The position numbers and the translations under genes were made by a program. A stretch of 64,000 nucleotides of DNA. Source: Rhinopithecus roxellana. Its lineage: Eukaryota > Chordata > Mammalia > Primates > Cercopithecidae. Below, in pieces: positions 1-12,222 of the stretch (positions within the stretch are counted from its first letter, which is position 1; every line of letters starts with the position of its first letter). The notes under the pieces were generated by a model. That model was not told the origin of the DNA. It worked only from the letters and a program-made list of their open reading frames with translations, and ran no database searches. The DNA is taken from the NCBI RefSeq assembly GCF_007565055.1, contig NC_044563.1:99471489-99535488 (forward strand), given 5' to 3'.

Positions 1-600
1 AGTTCTTACCTTAGAGAGGTAAGCATGAATTATCCTCCTCCTTTTTGCTTTCCCAGCTCCAATTTGTTTGGGTTTGAAAAAAGTTATTTTATCCCAGTAT
101 TTGCAACTTTTACAGAGTAATGAAGTGAATTCTCTCCCAGTGCCTCCAGAGAGAACTAACCCAGCCAAAACCTTGATTTCAGATTTGTAGACACCTGAAC
201 TGTGAAAGCATGAATAAATGAAGCCACTTCATTTGTGGTAATTCATTAACAAAACCCTAGGAAATGAATCCACATAGTATTTTAAATAAGCCACTATTGA
301 CTGGATTTGTTTTCTATTCATGTGAAACTGTATATAAATATAAACTATATTATAATCTAATATGAATGTTTACACCTATCCAGGCCACAGACCTTTTTAG
401 ACATACTTACAGAAAAACTGATGCACAGCACTGGTAACAATTTAGACTTTGTTTAGTTTCAATGCAGAACTTCACAAAACAAGGAATTCTAAGAAAGTTG
501 GCTTTCTAAGGAAAATGCCTTTTATAAAAGCAAAAATGACAAATCTAGGCATAAGAAGTTAGACCCATAAGGGTAGAATGCATGGCATCTTTTTTATTCT
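1..600. other. AT-rich unique DNA, nothing recognised
   Basis: I see no supported gene, repeat consensus or RNA here. All six frames are interrupted at short intervals. Confidence 0.5.
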
Positions 601-629
601 AGTACTTTCCCTGCTCTACCCTCAACACA

Positions 630-1248
630 TCGTGGAGCAGCACACACAGGCCATGAGCTGATGCGAGACACCTGAGCTGTGGGGTCAATTGCTTCATTCT
701 AGAATTCTCAGGATGACACAGCTGAATTCCACCCTGGGCATCCCTCTCCAGTTAAGCTCTGAGCCATAACGAACACCATCCTGGAACACACACTCCACTT
801 CTCCTACCGAATATTGGCTTCCCATTGGCGCACAACTTCACTTGTTATATAACCTGTTTGTGTAAGCTCATACTTGGTTTGGTGCCACTCTTGTCTGTAA
901 AAGGTATAACTGCCCTGCTGATGCTGTACATATGGCTTGTGTCCAGAGGGAAAGAGCGAAGCTACTGACCCTGTAAAGGAAAGCCGGTGGCCTAACAGGC
1001 CAGGGAGTGCAGCTGTAAGCACAGGTGTGGCAGGAGCCACAGAGCTGACTGCTGAGAGGCACTGCAGTCAGACCAGGCAGCCGAGATAAAGATGAACACT
1101 TTAAGAGAGGTGTTGATGAGAAAGGTGCTGAATAAAACCGTATTTTACCTGCCTACAGCCCCCTAAGTGTTCTTTCAGCTATTCAATGCCCATCCACCCA
1201 CTCTCCTTGGAACTCTGCATGGGCTGGAACCCGACCTTTGCCCTAACA
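630..1248 (+). mobile_element. Candidate solo retroviral-type LTR (ERV, family not assigned)
   Basis: The segment is less AT-rich than its flanks and is laid out like an LTR. Two inverted CCAAT boxes (ATTGG at 813-817 and 824-828) are followed by a TATA-like TTATATAA at 845-852. An AATAAA polyadenylation signal at 1131-1136 follows, then a C-rich U5-like tail ending near 'ccctaaca'. The tail resembles the R-U5 of ERV1-type LTRs, but I cannot name the family and no internal region follows. The two antisense reading frames of 64 and 78 codons inside it have no supported function. The TATA-to-AATAAA distance of about 280 bases is long, so unique regulatory-looking DNA remains possible. Confidence 0.42.
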
Positions 1249-1690
1249 GTCAGGAAGAGAGAAGGAGAAACAATACTTTCTAAAAATAGAGAGTGAGTTA
1301 AAAGAGAAAGATTAAAACTTTGAAATTGAGAGTGGAACACGAGAAAAACATCAAGTGGAAATTAAGAATGAACACATAAATGCAAATAAAGATATAAGAG
1401 TTTCTAAATAATAAAAAACTGGTGAAATTAAAGATATAGGTAAACAGGATAAGTAGGTCAAGGACTATAAAAGTAAAGGACAGAAAAGGTTATTGTTAAA
1501 AGCTATAACCTGTAAGATGAAAAGTAAAGATGGAATTAAGGATTATAAAATATGAATTTGTGATAAAAACAACACTCAAATAAAAGATTGGAGAAATGTT
1601 TGTGATAAAATGCATACAGAATGCTTTATAATTAGATGAATAGATGAGAAAATATTAGAAAGGGGAGGTACAGAAACCACAATGAAACAT
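1249..1690. other. A-rich unique DNA
   Basis: Strongly A-rich on the plus strand, with many 'aaaga' and 'gataaa' words and little C. It may be a decayed LINE body, but nothing is recognisable. Confidence 0.4.
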
Positions 1691-1699
1691 GCACAGACA

Positions 1700-1935
1700 G
1701 GCCCCCTCCGCATTTATTGTGCTATCTCATGCTTCTGTGTTTTTGCTGTTTCTACCATGAGAAATACCTTTCTATTTTCTGTACCTGGCTAATGTCTCTA
1801 TATCATTCAAAACTCATCTCAGGCACCCCTGTCTTGCTAAGCTAGGTTAAATACTTCTCTGTGACCCAGCTGAGCCCTGCATGTACCTCTAATCAATATT
1901 TCAGTCTCTTGCCATGCCTTCTGCAGACACTGACT
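1700..1935 (+). mobile_element. LINE-2 fragment, sense
   Basis: The pyrimidine-rich stretch 'cctggctaatgtctc', 'caaaactcatctcagg' and 'ctgtgacccagctgagcc' follows the word order of the 3' part of mammalian L2. It is highly diverged, without open frame or tail. Confidence 0.5.
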
Positions 1936-2039
1936 TTGCATTCTTTGCTGAACAACAAAAAAAGTCATATAATCTTTTTCCCTTGGAGAAAAATAACACA
2001 AGAAAAAGATTTATCAAATTCTGGAGGTTTTTTGGATTA

Positions 2040-2180
2040 ATCTATTTGGCACGTGTTTCCTGAGTTATTTGGTCTGTTCCAGGCTCTGTGCTAGGATCTG
2101 TGAATACAGAGATCAATAAAACTCAATGACTTTCCTCAAAGAATTAATAATTGAGTTGCAGAGTTAGCTTAATAAGCAAA
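2040..2180 (-). mobile_element. LINE-2 3' end, antisense
   Basis: Words such as 'ttccaggctctgtgctagg', followed by 'gaatacagagatcaataaaac', match the reverse complement of the L2 3' terminus (…cctagcacagtgcctgg…). The copy is old and short. Confidence 0.5.
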
Positions 2181-3380
2181 AATTACATCAGAGTGGCCCC
2201 AAATAATGTGAGTTTTACACATTTCAGTTAGCTCATCTTGATGTCATATCCACAACTTAAATCTTTCCACACTGGTAATACTTTCACTCTCTGTTTTCAA
2301 AGCTACATAACTAAGTAGAATTTTCAGTTTCCTTCAGTAAAGATTCTACAACACAGTAACAGAAACAGCAGCCTATTTGAGCAATCCTTGGGTAAAGGCT
2401 AGCTGGGTGTAATGCAAAACGTTCCATTGCAGGTACCTTATTTCACCAGGCACTGCTAGGCTGAACTGATTTGCTGGAATTGCTAAGGGCAAGTAGGTTG
2501 TAAATTCTTGTTAATAATTTTATCAAAAGTCCATATGCAAATGAATGGGCATACAATCTGTTCCTTATTAAAATAATGACCAGTCTCTAGTACTGATTAT
2601 GGGAGAAAGGAAGAATTACAGTTTTATGTGTTCCTGTTTGCCTGTTAGTTTTGCACATTCTGTATTAATACTAAAGTTTTGTTAACAAAATACCTGTAAT
2701 TGATTATATTTGTATACTGAAAATTTCAAGTGACTCTTTAAAATACTCACTGATTACTACTTGTTTTACATTAACATCATTATCAAGTTATGTTGATAAC
2801 ATTCCCTGCCATTTTAAAGAAAAGCAAACTTGGAGAGACTACTTGAACTTCTCAAAATAAAATACATATTTTAATGTTGTTCTGTAACCTGAAAAAAAAG
2901 AAAAACAATTTTAAAATACCTTTGCCTCTGAGCACAGGCATAGGTGGCAAAACTCCATAGTTTATCTACATACATAAATTCTGTTTTATGAGATGTTTCT
3001 TAGACTTGTTTTGTGACTAAAAGAAAAATCAATAATATAAATTTCCAAAAAAATGGTTCTGCAAGAAAAACAAAACTCTTCTTCCCCTCAGATTGAAAAA
3101 AAGTTTACCAAAAGACTGGAATTGATTAATGGAGCTCTCAGATCAGTGCTCACCAACCTGCTTTACATTGTCTTTGGTAGTTTCATTTTTTGCATAGCAA
3201 AAACACTCTTCCCTCCCATGATGGCTTTAAATTTCTATATAATTTCTAATATAGGAATTTACTTAGAAAGGTGTACAGAACTTTTTTTCAAGGTACATTA
3301 GTACACCACAACCTCTTCATGCTTTAGGTGATTAGCATCTACCAACATTCATCCTTTTTTGCAAAGAGAGAATTGAGAAT
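2181..3380. other. AT-rich DNA, nothing recognised
   Basis: No repeat consensus or gene is recognised. One 82-codon frame at 3053-3301 (+) has no domain-like features, no neighbouring exon signals and a weak start context, so I treat it as chance. Confidence 0.5.
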
Positions 3381-3384
3381 AAGA

Positions 3385-3560
3385 TGCATACCCTGGGACT
3401 TGGGAGTCAAAAGGCTGGGGCACTCCAGATTCTATGTCTGAGTGGTTTCATTTAGGCAAATTGTTCAACTTATCTGTCCCAACTCAAAATTGGATCTTCC
3501 ACTTACAGTGCAGTAAATATCGCATGGGATTACATATATGAACCTGTGTAAATCAAGTAT
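3385..3560 (+). repeat. MIR SINE, sense
   Basis: The order 'gacttgggagtcaaaaggctgg', 'ttaggcaaattgttcaac' and 'cttatctgtcc' follows the MIR core, with many substitutions. Confidence 0.6.
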
Positions 3561-3775
3561 CAATACACAAATATAAGAGGCAATAGCCACAGCTGTCACC
3601 TGAGTTAAATGGTGGAAAAAAAAAAAGTGCACTTCCCTAGTTCCCTAGTTGGAGCAAACTTTACCCACTGACACAATAAGATATGACTTCAGGAACCTCA
3701 AAAAAGTACTTTTATCCCCAAAATACTATGAACAAATTACTGCTTACTAATGACATAAAGTCCTTCACTTGAAGG

Positions 3776-3874
3776 CAAGGAGAAAGGAAAAGAGAAAGGA
3801 CATTAAAAGAGAAAGGAAAGGGGGAAGGAAAGGGAAGGCAAAGGGAAAGGGAAGGAAGGAAGGAAGGAAGGAGA
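3776..3874 (+). repeat. Purine-rich low-complexity tract ending in (GGAA)n
   Basis: About 100 bases are almost pure A and G on the plus strand. The tract ends in several perfect AAGG units at 3851-3871 and is a likely length-variable microsatellite. Confidence 0.85.
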
Positions 3875-4224
3875 AACCTCTTATCCTGTAATTAGAAATA
3901 AGATCAAAATGAAAATGTGAAAATATTTTTGATAATAAAGCTGAATCCAGAACACCCTGGAATAAACAAGATAAATGTATTTAATTGAAATACAAGAAGG
4001 AATGAACTAATAATAACTGAAATAAGACAAGAAAGAAATTAGCTCGGACCAAGAAAAAGTTCAGTTGGACAACAGGAAGAAGTTATTGATTATAAAAATA
4101 AAATAATATATTAAGTTATAGCAATGATGAAAGGTCATCTCATAGTATAAGGACAAGGTAGAAGTAAATTTAGGCTGAGGACAAATCTGACAAGTTTGGA
4201 AGATGTAAGAAAAAAGAGCCAGCA

Positions 4225-4365
4225 TCATTCACATGTGCCAGACATTATTCCAAGTGCTTTCACGTATTAATTCATTTAAACTTTTAACAACTTGAAGGAA
4301 AATGATCACACCATTTTACAGAAGGAAAAATTAAGGTGTGAAAACTAACATAACTTTGTAAAAAC
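4225..4365 (-). repeat. MIR SINE, antisense
   Basis: 'catgtgccagacattattc', 'ttaattcatttaaac' and 'ccattttacagaaggaaa' match the reverse complement of MIR. Confidence 0.65.
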
Positions 4366-5334
4366 TGCTGTTATCATTTCCTTGAAATACCAACTGTTAT
4401 GCTGGTATATTTCCTGTGCCTGTATGATTTTGACTCATTGAATTGGATATGTTAGTCTCAAATTTAATGTTTTGAGAGCTGGATTAATATTTAAGCCAAC
4501 CAGAAGAGACTGTACAATTCTATTGTCTAGGCCACAGAAGTAAATGAAATCAATACATTTTCCCTGAATTAACCGTGGGGACAATGAACCACTCCTTGCT
4601 TCTAGAAAGAAAGAAGAGGAAAAGGCTACATAAAAATATTCTCAGACTCCGGGGATGTGGTGCTGTGTTCCAACAACTGAGAACTGTTCTGGATGGTACC
4701 CTAAACCTAACTTCACTCCCCAGGTGTCCACCTGATGTCAAACACATCTTTGCTTTAGAAGTAGCCAATACCAGTACCATGTGCTTTGAAAGTCTTATTA
4801 CTAACTTAGGGAATTCAGAAGGTTCACATTTGGAGTATGGGGGTGACTAAAGACTATAAACAGCCTCATATCTGAATGGAATAGCTTTGATGTAAAACAG
4901 GTGTGCCACACACTTAAGAAAATCCTTTCAGCTTTTGTATTTGAACTGTGAACATGTTCCAGTATTCCTTAGGCCTAAACCAAAGAAAGTGATCTAGTGG
5001 AAAGTTATGACCTCCAGGAGACCAGTACTAGAATATAAGACTTCCTGAATGGGGCTAATTACTAGAAAGAGTGGCCTCTGGTGAGTTGGTTGTGTCCGGT
5101 CTCTCAGGAAGTGACCTTTACCACCCAGAACTTCTGGTCAGGCTCTCCCTTTCCTTCTCTTTAGTCAGAACATTTAATTATAACCATGGCACCAATAACC
5201 CACTCTGCACAACCAAGTGCAGTTCAGTGAAAATAACTGTTAATAAACAGCATGGAAAGCATGATCACATTGATATGTAGCACCATTTGATGGTGGAATG
5301 CATCAAAAACTCTTTCACAGAGTTGTGAACTAAA
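4366..5334. other. Unrecognised DNA
   Basis: The stretch contains a 91-codon plus-strand frame (4575-4850) and an overlapping 76-codon minus frame. Neither resembles a known protein, and neither sits in a splice or promoter context that I can see. Confidence 0.4.
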
Positions 5335-5590
5335 TTAGCTATAGTTATCTATTGCTGTATAACAATTGTACTTTGAAATTTAGCAGCTAAAAATGACAAA
5401 TAATACGTTACAGTTTCTATGGGTCAGGAATATGTGTGTGTGTGTTGCTCAGCTGGGAACCTCTTGAGTTCTCTCACCAGTTTACAATCAAGGTGCCAGC
5501 TGGGGTTGCAGCCTCTTCTGAAGATCTGAGGCAGGCTGACTGAGGGGGTGAGGTATCTACTTCCGAGTTCAATCACATGGGTATTGGAAG
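5335..5590. repeat. Degraded LTR- or DNA-transposon-type repeat
   Basis: 'ttatctattgctgtataac', 'cagtttctatgggtcagg' and 'ctcagctggg' recur in a high-copy mammalian repeat of the MLT/MER type. I cannot fix the family or orientation. Confidence 0.45.
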
Positions 5591-5699
5591 GCCTTGGTCC
5601 TCACCACTTGAAACATTTCACAGTTGCCTCACAACACAGCAGCTGGCTTCCCTCAGAGCTAGTGACCCGAGAGTGAGAGACAGCAGGCCTCAAATGGAA

Positions 5700-7210
5700 A
5701 GCCATTGGGTTTTTTCTTTTTTTTTCCTTTTGAAACTTAAACACTTTGAGCAACATCTCATTACCTTTGCCATTTTGTTTTTTAAGTGTACATCAGTGTA
5801 TCCTGCCACACTCAAAAAAGTAGAGATTATACAAGGGTGGGAATATTAGGAGCTGGGGATCATTTGAAAGTCATCTTAGAGGTGGACAGATAATTCTGGA
5901 AATCAGTAAATATTTAGACACAGTCTTTGTTTAAGAGACTTCACTCTCTGGTTTAAAAAAAAATAAATACCTATTATATACCACTTCCTAATGGTTAAAC
6001 AAAGTAACTCCTTTTATTTCTTCATGTAGAACAAGGACAATCATATTGTGATGAGACTATTCTCCAGATAATTTGCAACTTTCTCCCACTTGTTTTTTTT
6101 CTGATATGAAACCAGTCAATATTATATTCGCTATCACTGAGGAAGTTATCCTGGGAAGGAACACAGTAATAGAAAGCAACAGATACATAACTAAAGTTTG
6201 TCATAGTATGCAGCTAAATTCCTGAGCATGGATCTTGTGAGAAAGGAAATTTGAATTAAAGCAGTAAGAATTAAATATTGTTTTTGTGCATATAATGAGT
6301 CCTTCTTTCTCTCTTTTTCTTAAGACTGATGATTTAATATAATTTTTTAGAGTAAATTTACTTTGCTGCAAAAAGAACACTGTAAATAAACAACTAGAAA
6401 AGTCTGGATGAATTGACAACAATATTAACTATAATGTATTGAAATTGTGATGTTATAGGTAAGTTTATTTTATCCTCAGTCTTTTTTATATTTTCTAAAA
6501 TTTTTACAACATGCAAGTATACTTTCATGCTACATATTGACTATTGTAATGAAATAAGAGGAAGAGAAAACTCTAGAATAAAAATTTTGCAAAAAATAGG
6601 TGTTTCCCCACTGAACTTTATCATCCATTTCTAGGCAAATGTTATTCTTTATTCCTTAATTTTGAAGACTATGGTGTCTACCATGAAATACATGGCAGCA
6701 TAACTCCTGATCTTTCCTCCCACACCTCATCACATAGATTTCATCTGTGTACTCCCTCATACAGTTAGTGTCTATTGTGTCTCCTTTTCCTTATGTGGAA
6801 CACTGGACACTTATATAAAAATGTACAAAGCATGGGCCCTGTCCTTGTGATGTCCATAATCCATTTGAGTTGATAGACTTATAAACCAAGAGTTAAAATA
6901 CAGGGTACTAACAGTTTTAATTGAGGTATATACAATTATATACCTCTGAGCACATAGAATGGAGGTTCTAAATTTATCTAGAATGTAGGAAGGTTTCATA
7001 GAGAATAGGATATAATCATATTACTAATCTTCCTGTACTTCAAGTATAAGTTTCCTCTATCTTGAGTCAGATGGCAGGGAAATAGCGGGTGCGAAGGTAT
7101 GGAAATTAGAGACAGCATGACATGAAGAGAAAGCAAGTCATTTTTTGTGTGATTTGAGTCTAATGAGTATGTGTTTGAGGGAGAATGAAGGCTAAAAGTG
7201 GAGGAAAGTG
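5700..7210. other. AT-rich DNA, nothing recognised
   Basis: Several antisense frames of 60-78 codons are the chance product of low-stop AT-rich sequence. No repeat consensus is recognised. Confidence 0.45.
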
Positions 7211-7214
7211 GTAT

Positions 7215-8280
7215 AAAATCTTTACAAAACACAAATCAGATAAAGAAATGGTATCTAAAATATATAAAGAATAGTTAAAATTCAACTAAAGAAAACAAGC
7301 AACTCAACTTAAAAATGAGCAAAGGATCTAAATAGATGCCTCATCAGAGAAGACACACAGATGGCACATAAGCATATGGAAAGATACTCAACATCATATG
7401 TCACTAAAAATGCAAATTAAAACAACAAGATACCACGACACCTATTAGAATGGCTGAAATCCAAACACTGACAACACCAAATGCTGACAAGGATGTGGAG
7501 CAAAAGGAACTCATTGCTTATGGAAATATGAGAGGTACAGCCACTTTGGAAGATACTATAGCAGTTTCTTACAAAATGAAACATAACCTTACAATATGAT
7601 CCAATCATACTCCTTGGTATGTATCCATATGAGCTGAAAATGTACATACACTCCAAAATCTGCACATGAATTTTTATACCAACTTTATTCATCATTGCCA
7701 AAACTTGGAAGCAACCAAGATGTCCTTCAAAAGGAAAATAAATTTAAAAACTTGTATATCCACACAATGGACTATTATTCAATGATTAAGAAGAGATGCG
7801 CTATCATGCCACCAAAGGACATGGAAGAACCTTAAATACATATTGCTAAGTAAAAAAAGCCAATTTGAACAGCTTTCTGTCGTATGATTCCAACTATATG
7901 ACCTTCTGGAAAAGCCAAAACTATGGAGGTAGTTGTATCAGTGGTTGTCGGAGTTTGTGGAGAGGGAGGATAATGATACTTAAGGGCAGTAAAACTGTAA
8001 TTCTGTATGACACTATAATGGTGGATACATGTCGTTACATATTTGTCGAATTCCATAGAATGCAAACAGAAAGAATAAATCCTAATGTGAATGATGAAAT
8101 TCAATTAATAATATGTCAATTCTGGCTCATCGATTGTAACATATATACCATACTAATGCAAGATATTAAAAATAGGCAGTATTGGTGGGGGAAGTGGGGT
8201 ATATGAAGCACTCTCTGTAGTTTTTACTCAATTTTCCTATAAACCAAAACCTGATCAAAAAATTAATACAGTCTATTGAT
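7215..8280 (+). mobile_element. Old L1M-class LINE-1 3' fragment, sense
   Basis: This is the 3' part of ORF2 plus the 3' UTR of an ancient L1. Recognisable words in order include 'cacaaatcagataaagaaatgg', 'caaattaaaacaacaag', 'ggatgtggagcaaaagg', 'cccaccttcc'-type decay further on, and 'gactattattcaatg' (the tail of ORF2p). The reading frame is heavily broken. The overlapping 113-codon and 90-codon frames are by-products of this decay. Confidence 0.75.
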
Positions 8281-8344
8281 TTTTTTAAGTGGAGGAAAAT
8301 GATAAAGAAAGAGATTGGTGTTGGTATATAAGAAGCTTCATAAG

Positions 8345-8885
8345 CTATTGTTATGGTCACTTGTTTCTATGTAACCAACCACTCCAAACTTGATGTCATG
8401 GAAGCAAAGTTATTTCACAATCTCTGAGTTATAAAATGGGCAAGGCTCAACTGGCTCAAAGTCACATGGTGATATTCAGCTGGTGGCTAGGCTGCAATAG
8501 AGGATCAAAGGCTGTTTCTTTTATATATCTGGTACCTTGGTTGGGAAGGCTACAAAGCAGGGGGTAGTTGGGCCACTCTCCCTCTTCTGGTTGTTTCAGG
8601 GTTTCTCCACACAGATTATCCAGCAAGATAGTTGAACTTCTTATCTGGCAGCTCAGGTTCCAAGAATAGGTGCTCCAAAAGACAGGAAGTAGATGCTGTC
8701 AGTTTTTTAAGGCCTGGGTCTTAAAATTGGTGAAGTATCACTTCTACTATATCTACTGGCAAAAGTAGTCATGGATTCTGCCCAGATTCAAGGGGAGAAG
8801 ACATAGACACCACCTCTCAATGAGAGAAATATCAGAGCCTTGGCAATCTTCATTGATCTATCACAGCCAACAGATAGAATTTGAA
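8345..8885 (-). mobile_element. Degraded LTR-like repeat, probably MaLR/MLT type
   Basis: 'ttcagctggtggctaggctg', 'ttttttaaggcctgggtctt', 'cagattcaaggggagaag' and 'caccacctctcaatgag' recur in a mammalian MLT/MER-type LTR repeat. Family and orientation are uncertain. Confidence 0.42.
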
Positions 8886-9255
8886 TTCTACTTTGCAGTA
8901 AATGGGAGCTACTGAAAGATATTCATAGAGAGAGAGAGATACTAGTATGAGTTATACCAGTCTGAAACAGGATGTGAGAAGGAAGAAAACTGTAGGAAGG
9001 AAGCCCAGTCACTCATTATCACAGAATTTTTACTTTTTATGTTTTAAAGTGGCTTCTTCCAGAGGGGGTTGAAAAGATGGTTATTTGTGGCTAAGATGTT
9101 GAATCAATCTCAACTAGTAAACTTCCCGTGTGTTGGGGTTTTGTCCCTCCAATTGGACTATAAGCTCCCTGAAGACAAACTGTGTAACTGCAAAGCACCA
9201 AACATTTTGTAAACGCTCAGAAAAAAGGAAAAAAGAATTTAAAAAAGGAAAATAT
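8886..9255. other. Unrecognised DNA before an Alu
   Basis: There is a short (GA)n run at 8929-8938. The A-rich end, 'aaaaaaggaaaatat', is the Alu target. Confidence 0.4.
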
Positions 9256-9561
9256 GGCTGGGTGCGGTGACTCACGCCTGTAATCCCAGCACTTTGGGAG
9301 GCCGAAGCGGGTGCATCACCAGGACAGGAGATCAAGACCATCCTGGCTAACACAGTGAAACCCTGTCTCTACTAAAAATACAAAAAAAAAAAAAAAAAAA
9401 AAATAGCCAGGTGTGGTGGCGGGCGCCTGTAGTCTCAGCTACTCAGGAGACCGAGGCAGGAGAATGGCGTGAACCCAGGAGGCGGAGGTTGCAGTGAGCT
9501 GAGATTGCACCACTGCACTCCTGTCTGGGCAACAGAGTGAGACTCCATCTCAAAAAAAAAG
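9256..9561 (+). repeat. Alu SINE, AluY-like, sense
   Basis: A complete dimeric Alu: left arm from 'ggctgggtgcggtg', A and B box region, a linker with an unusually long run of about 23 A near 9382-9403, right arm 'gaggcggaggttgcag', and a short A-rich tail. It is flanked by similar copies of an A-rich 'aaaaaggaaatat' word, a probable imperfect target-site duplication. The antisense frames of 79 and 64 codons over it are Alu-derived. Confidence 0.92.
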
Positions 9562-9584
9562 AAAAAGGAAATATACAAAATTTC

Positions 9585-9725
9585 ACCAGTTAACAAATAT
9601 TTATTGAGGTTTCGATGTGTACTAGGCATCGATCATGATTCTTTGCAGTATATTAGTGAACAAGAAACAATGATGCACCCCCTCATGAGTTAACATTTTA
9701 AGTCTACAAAACTCATGATGAAGAG
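9585..9725 (-). mobile_element. LINE-2 3' end, antisense
   Basis: 'caaatatttattgagg', 'gtgtactaggcatcg' and 'agtgaacaagaaac' match the reverse complement of the L2 3' terminus. Confidence 0.55.
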
Positions 9726-10318
9726 GCAAGAGCTCCTGAAAGTGTTGTGCCCAGAGAATCTGTTACTTTTTCCTGTCACCTGAGTACTGTTTCTATAAAA
9801 CTTCAAAAGTTCTCTTTTCTATAAACGGCAAATGACCTTGGAGTTAGAAATTACTTTGTCTCTATAAATAGACAACTATTTTACCCAACACTACAAGGTC
9901 TATAAGTCAACCAAGACAATCAAGTAACAGTAGGATATTAATCTGAAGAGAGAATCTTGCCTTTGCAGGCATTTCTTCATTTGAATGTACAGGGGCAACT
10001 ACTGTTATGGTAGCAAAATCCTAGTTGCACACAAGTGACAAGGAGATTTCCATTTATGTCTTATCCAAGGCTATTTATTTTTGCTTTATCAAATCTGTGT
10101 AAGTATCCAAAAAATGTCTCAGTCTTTGGATATACACACATCCCAAATAAAAGATGTTTACCCCGATGCAGTGAATTACATAATTGGATTTGAAACAGAG
10201 AGAGACAGATGGAAAGCTTACCAGCAGTATAAAGTTATAGAAACAATAGATTTCCTACAAAGATCAAAATCAGAGATTCACATAGCTATCTACTACAATC
10301 ATTCTGTCTTCTATTCTA
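9726..10318. other. Unrecognised DNA
   Basis: No repeat or gene is recognised. A 96-codon plus frame starting at 10081 runs into the Alu poly-T and ends in Alu sequence, so it is not a gene. Confidence 0.45.
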
Positions 10319-10319
10319 C

Positions 10320-10626
10320 CTTTTTTTTTTTTTTTTTTTTTTTTGAGATGGAGTCTCGCTCTGTTGCATAGGCTGGAGTGCAGTTGCGCTATCCGGGTTC
10401 ACTGCAAGCTCCGCCTCCCAGGTTCATGCCATTCTCCTGCCTCAGCCTACCAAGTAGCTGGGACTACAGGTGCCCGCCACCATGCCAGGCTAATTTTTTT
10501 AGATTTTTAGCAGAGACGGGGTTTCACCGTGTTAGCCAGGATGATTTCGATCTCCCGACCTCATGATCCACCCGCCTCGGCCTCCCAAAGTGCTGGGATT
10601 ACAGGAGTGAGCCATCGTGCCCGACC
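10320..10626 (-). repeat. Alu SINE, AluY-like, antisense
   Basis: Reads poly-T, then 'gagatggagtctcgctctg', and ends 'gtgagccatcgtgcccgacc', so it is a full-length minus-strand copy. Flanking words 'tctattctac' (left) and 'tccattctac' (right) form a target-site duplication with one mismatch. Confidence 0.92.
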
Positions 10627-10809
10627 TCCATTCTACATTCTAAGTCATATTTTTGAAAAATATATTAGTAAGCATAGCTTACAAAAAGCAGACCTCAATA
10701 AATTTAATTAGATCATATTTATAACAAAATAACTGGTCTGAAAAATTGAGGAAAATATGTAAAGTGCTTATCTAGATATAAGCAATATTGTCTCCTTTTT
10801 CTTTCATTT

Positions 10810-10925
10810 TTAATTCAAACCAAATTTATTGAATAGCTACTATATGCCAGGCATTGTACTAGGAACCCAGAATTAACAATCAAAAAGACAGTGTCCTTGC
10901 CCCATTAAATATTCACAATATTGAG
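10810..10925 (-). mobile_element. LINE-2 3' end, antisense
   Basis: 'tttattgaatagctac', 'tatatgccaggcattg' and 'tgtccttgcccc' match the antisense L2 terminus. Confidence 0.6.
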
Positions 10926-10984
10926 AAAGATACATAGAAATACAACATTTTACTTAAAAGTACATTTAACTTTGTACTTTCCTA

Positions 10985-11410
10985 ACAAATTAAATTTTTA
11001 ATGGCAAGAGTACAGAGAAATTGAAACTTTCATGTATTGCTGATGGGAATATAAACTGAGCTAAATCTAGAGTGTATTTTTGTGACCCTTATCAAAAGCC
11101 TTTAATACCTGCTTACTCCAACAATTTCATTTCTAGGAACTCAGCCTGAAACAATTATGAATCAGTACAAAGATATATCTTAAAGAAATTTCATCACACA
11201 ATTTTATAAGATTTTAAAATTAGCAACTACTTAAATACCAAAAATGGAGAACTTAGTCAAGTCATTTTATAATGTATGATGAAATAGTGAATGGCCATTT
11301 ACAATAATGTGATAGATAATATGGAAAAATGTTGGCTATATTCTCTTTTCTTAAAGGGAAACAACATGTACAATATAGTGATATTTTTGCTTTTAAAACT
11401 GTATATATGT
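10985..11410 (+). mobile_element. L1ME/HAL1-like LINE-1 3' remnant, sense
   Basis: 'tgtattgctgatgggaatat', 'caatttcatttctaggaac' and 'gtgaatggccatttac' preserve the word order of the C-terminal ORF2 region of very old L1 or HAL1 copies. A 163-codon frame (11291-11782) begins inside it and continues into unrecognised DNA. It lacks any recognisable domain and is treated as chance. Confidence 0.55.
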
Positions 11411-11865
11411 GTTGGGAGAACTGGCAAGTACCTCCTCTTACTGTCCCCATCAGCAGGAGGCCAGAAATCAAAAGAATTTAATCATAGTTGGCACCATTCC
11501 TTCTGGCACCAAAAAGAACAGTCATTGACAACCAGCGTGGTTGTTCTTGTGATTCAGCCAAGTTTCAGGTCTGGCAAAAAAGAGCCAAATGCTTCTCAGC
11601 ATAGCAGTAGAGCAGTCTGTTGTTCACAAAGGACAAAACACAAAACCCAAGCTGATAGGAAAAATGTCCTTTCCTCATTACAGGCAAGCCTGCATTTTCT
11701 CAGAGGAAAATTAATGCTTGTCTTTGTGAGAAGGATGTACTTTACAGGTGATTTATTGAAGGGAAACTGCTCTCAGAGGTGAAGAGGCTGAACTGGTATT
11801 AAGAAACTGGCATTCGTCCTTCTTTATGAGAAAGAGGCCCATTGCCCTCTATGGCTGGCTACTGT
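11411..11865. other. Unrecognised DNA
   Basis: Holds the rest of the 163-codon chance frame. No repeat is recognised. Confidence 0.4.
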
Positions 11866-11867
11866 CT

Positions 11868-12222
11868 AGTGCAGGAGGCAGCAAACTATGGCCCACAGGC
11901 CAAGTCAAACCTACCACCTGTTTTTATGTGGTTCACAAGCTAAAAATAGTTTTTACATTTTTATATAGTAGAAAAACACAATTAAAAAAATATGTGACAT
12001 ATAATGTGCCACTTGAAAATTACATGAAATTTAGATTTCAGTGACCATAAATAAGGTTTTATTGAAGCACAGCCATACTCATTTATTTATGTATTGTCTG
12101 TGGCTGCTTTCTGCCTCAATGGTGGAGCTGAGTAGATGCAACAGAAAGCATATGGCCCCCCAAGCCTAAATTGTTTTCTCCTTGACATTTTTCAAAAAAA
12201 GATTTGCTAAACCCTGCTCTAA
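11868..12222 (+). mobile_element. Non-autonomous hAT-type DNA transposon remnant (MER20-like)
   Basis: It begins near 'caggaggcagcaaactatgg' and closes with the roughly inverted 'gatttgctaaaccctgctc', so decayed terminal inverted repeats are visible. Inside, 'ggttttattgaagcacagcc' and 'attgtctgtggctgctttc' are characteristic of the family. It is somewhat longer than the usual roughly 220 bp because of extra A/T-rich sequence near 11950-12020. The subfamily name is from memory. Confidence 0.6.

Noticed and set aside
4575..4850. 91-codon plus-strand frame that could be a small gene or exon
   Set aside because: No homology is recognised, an antisense frame of similar length overlaps it, and no splice-site pattern is evident.
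11291..11782. 163-codon plus-strand frame, the longest outside the LINEs
   Set aside because: It starts in an L1ME/HAL1-like remnant and shows no domain, signal peptide or coding-like composition. There are no supporting splice or promoter signals.
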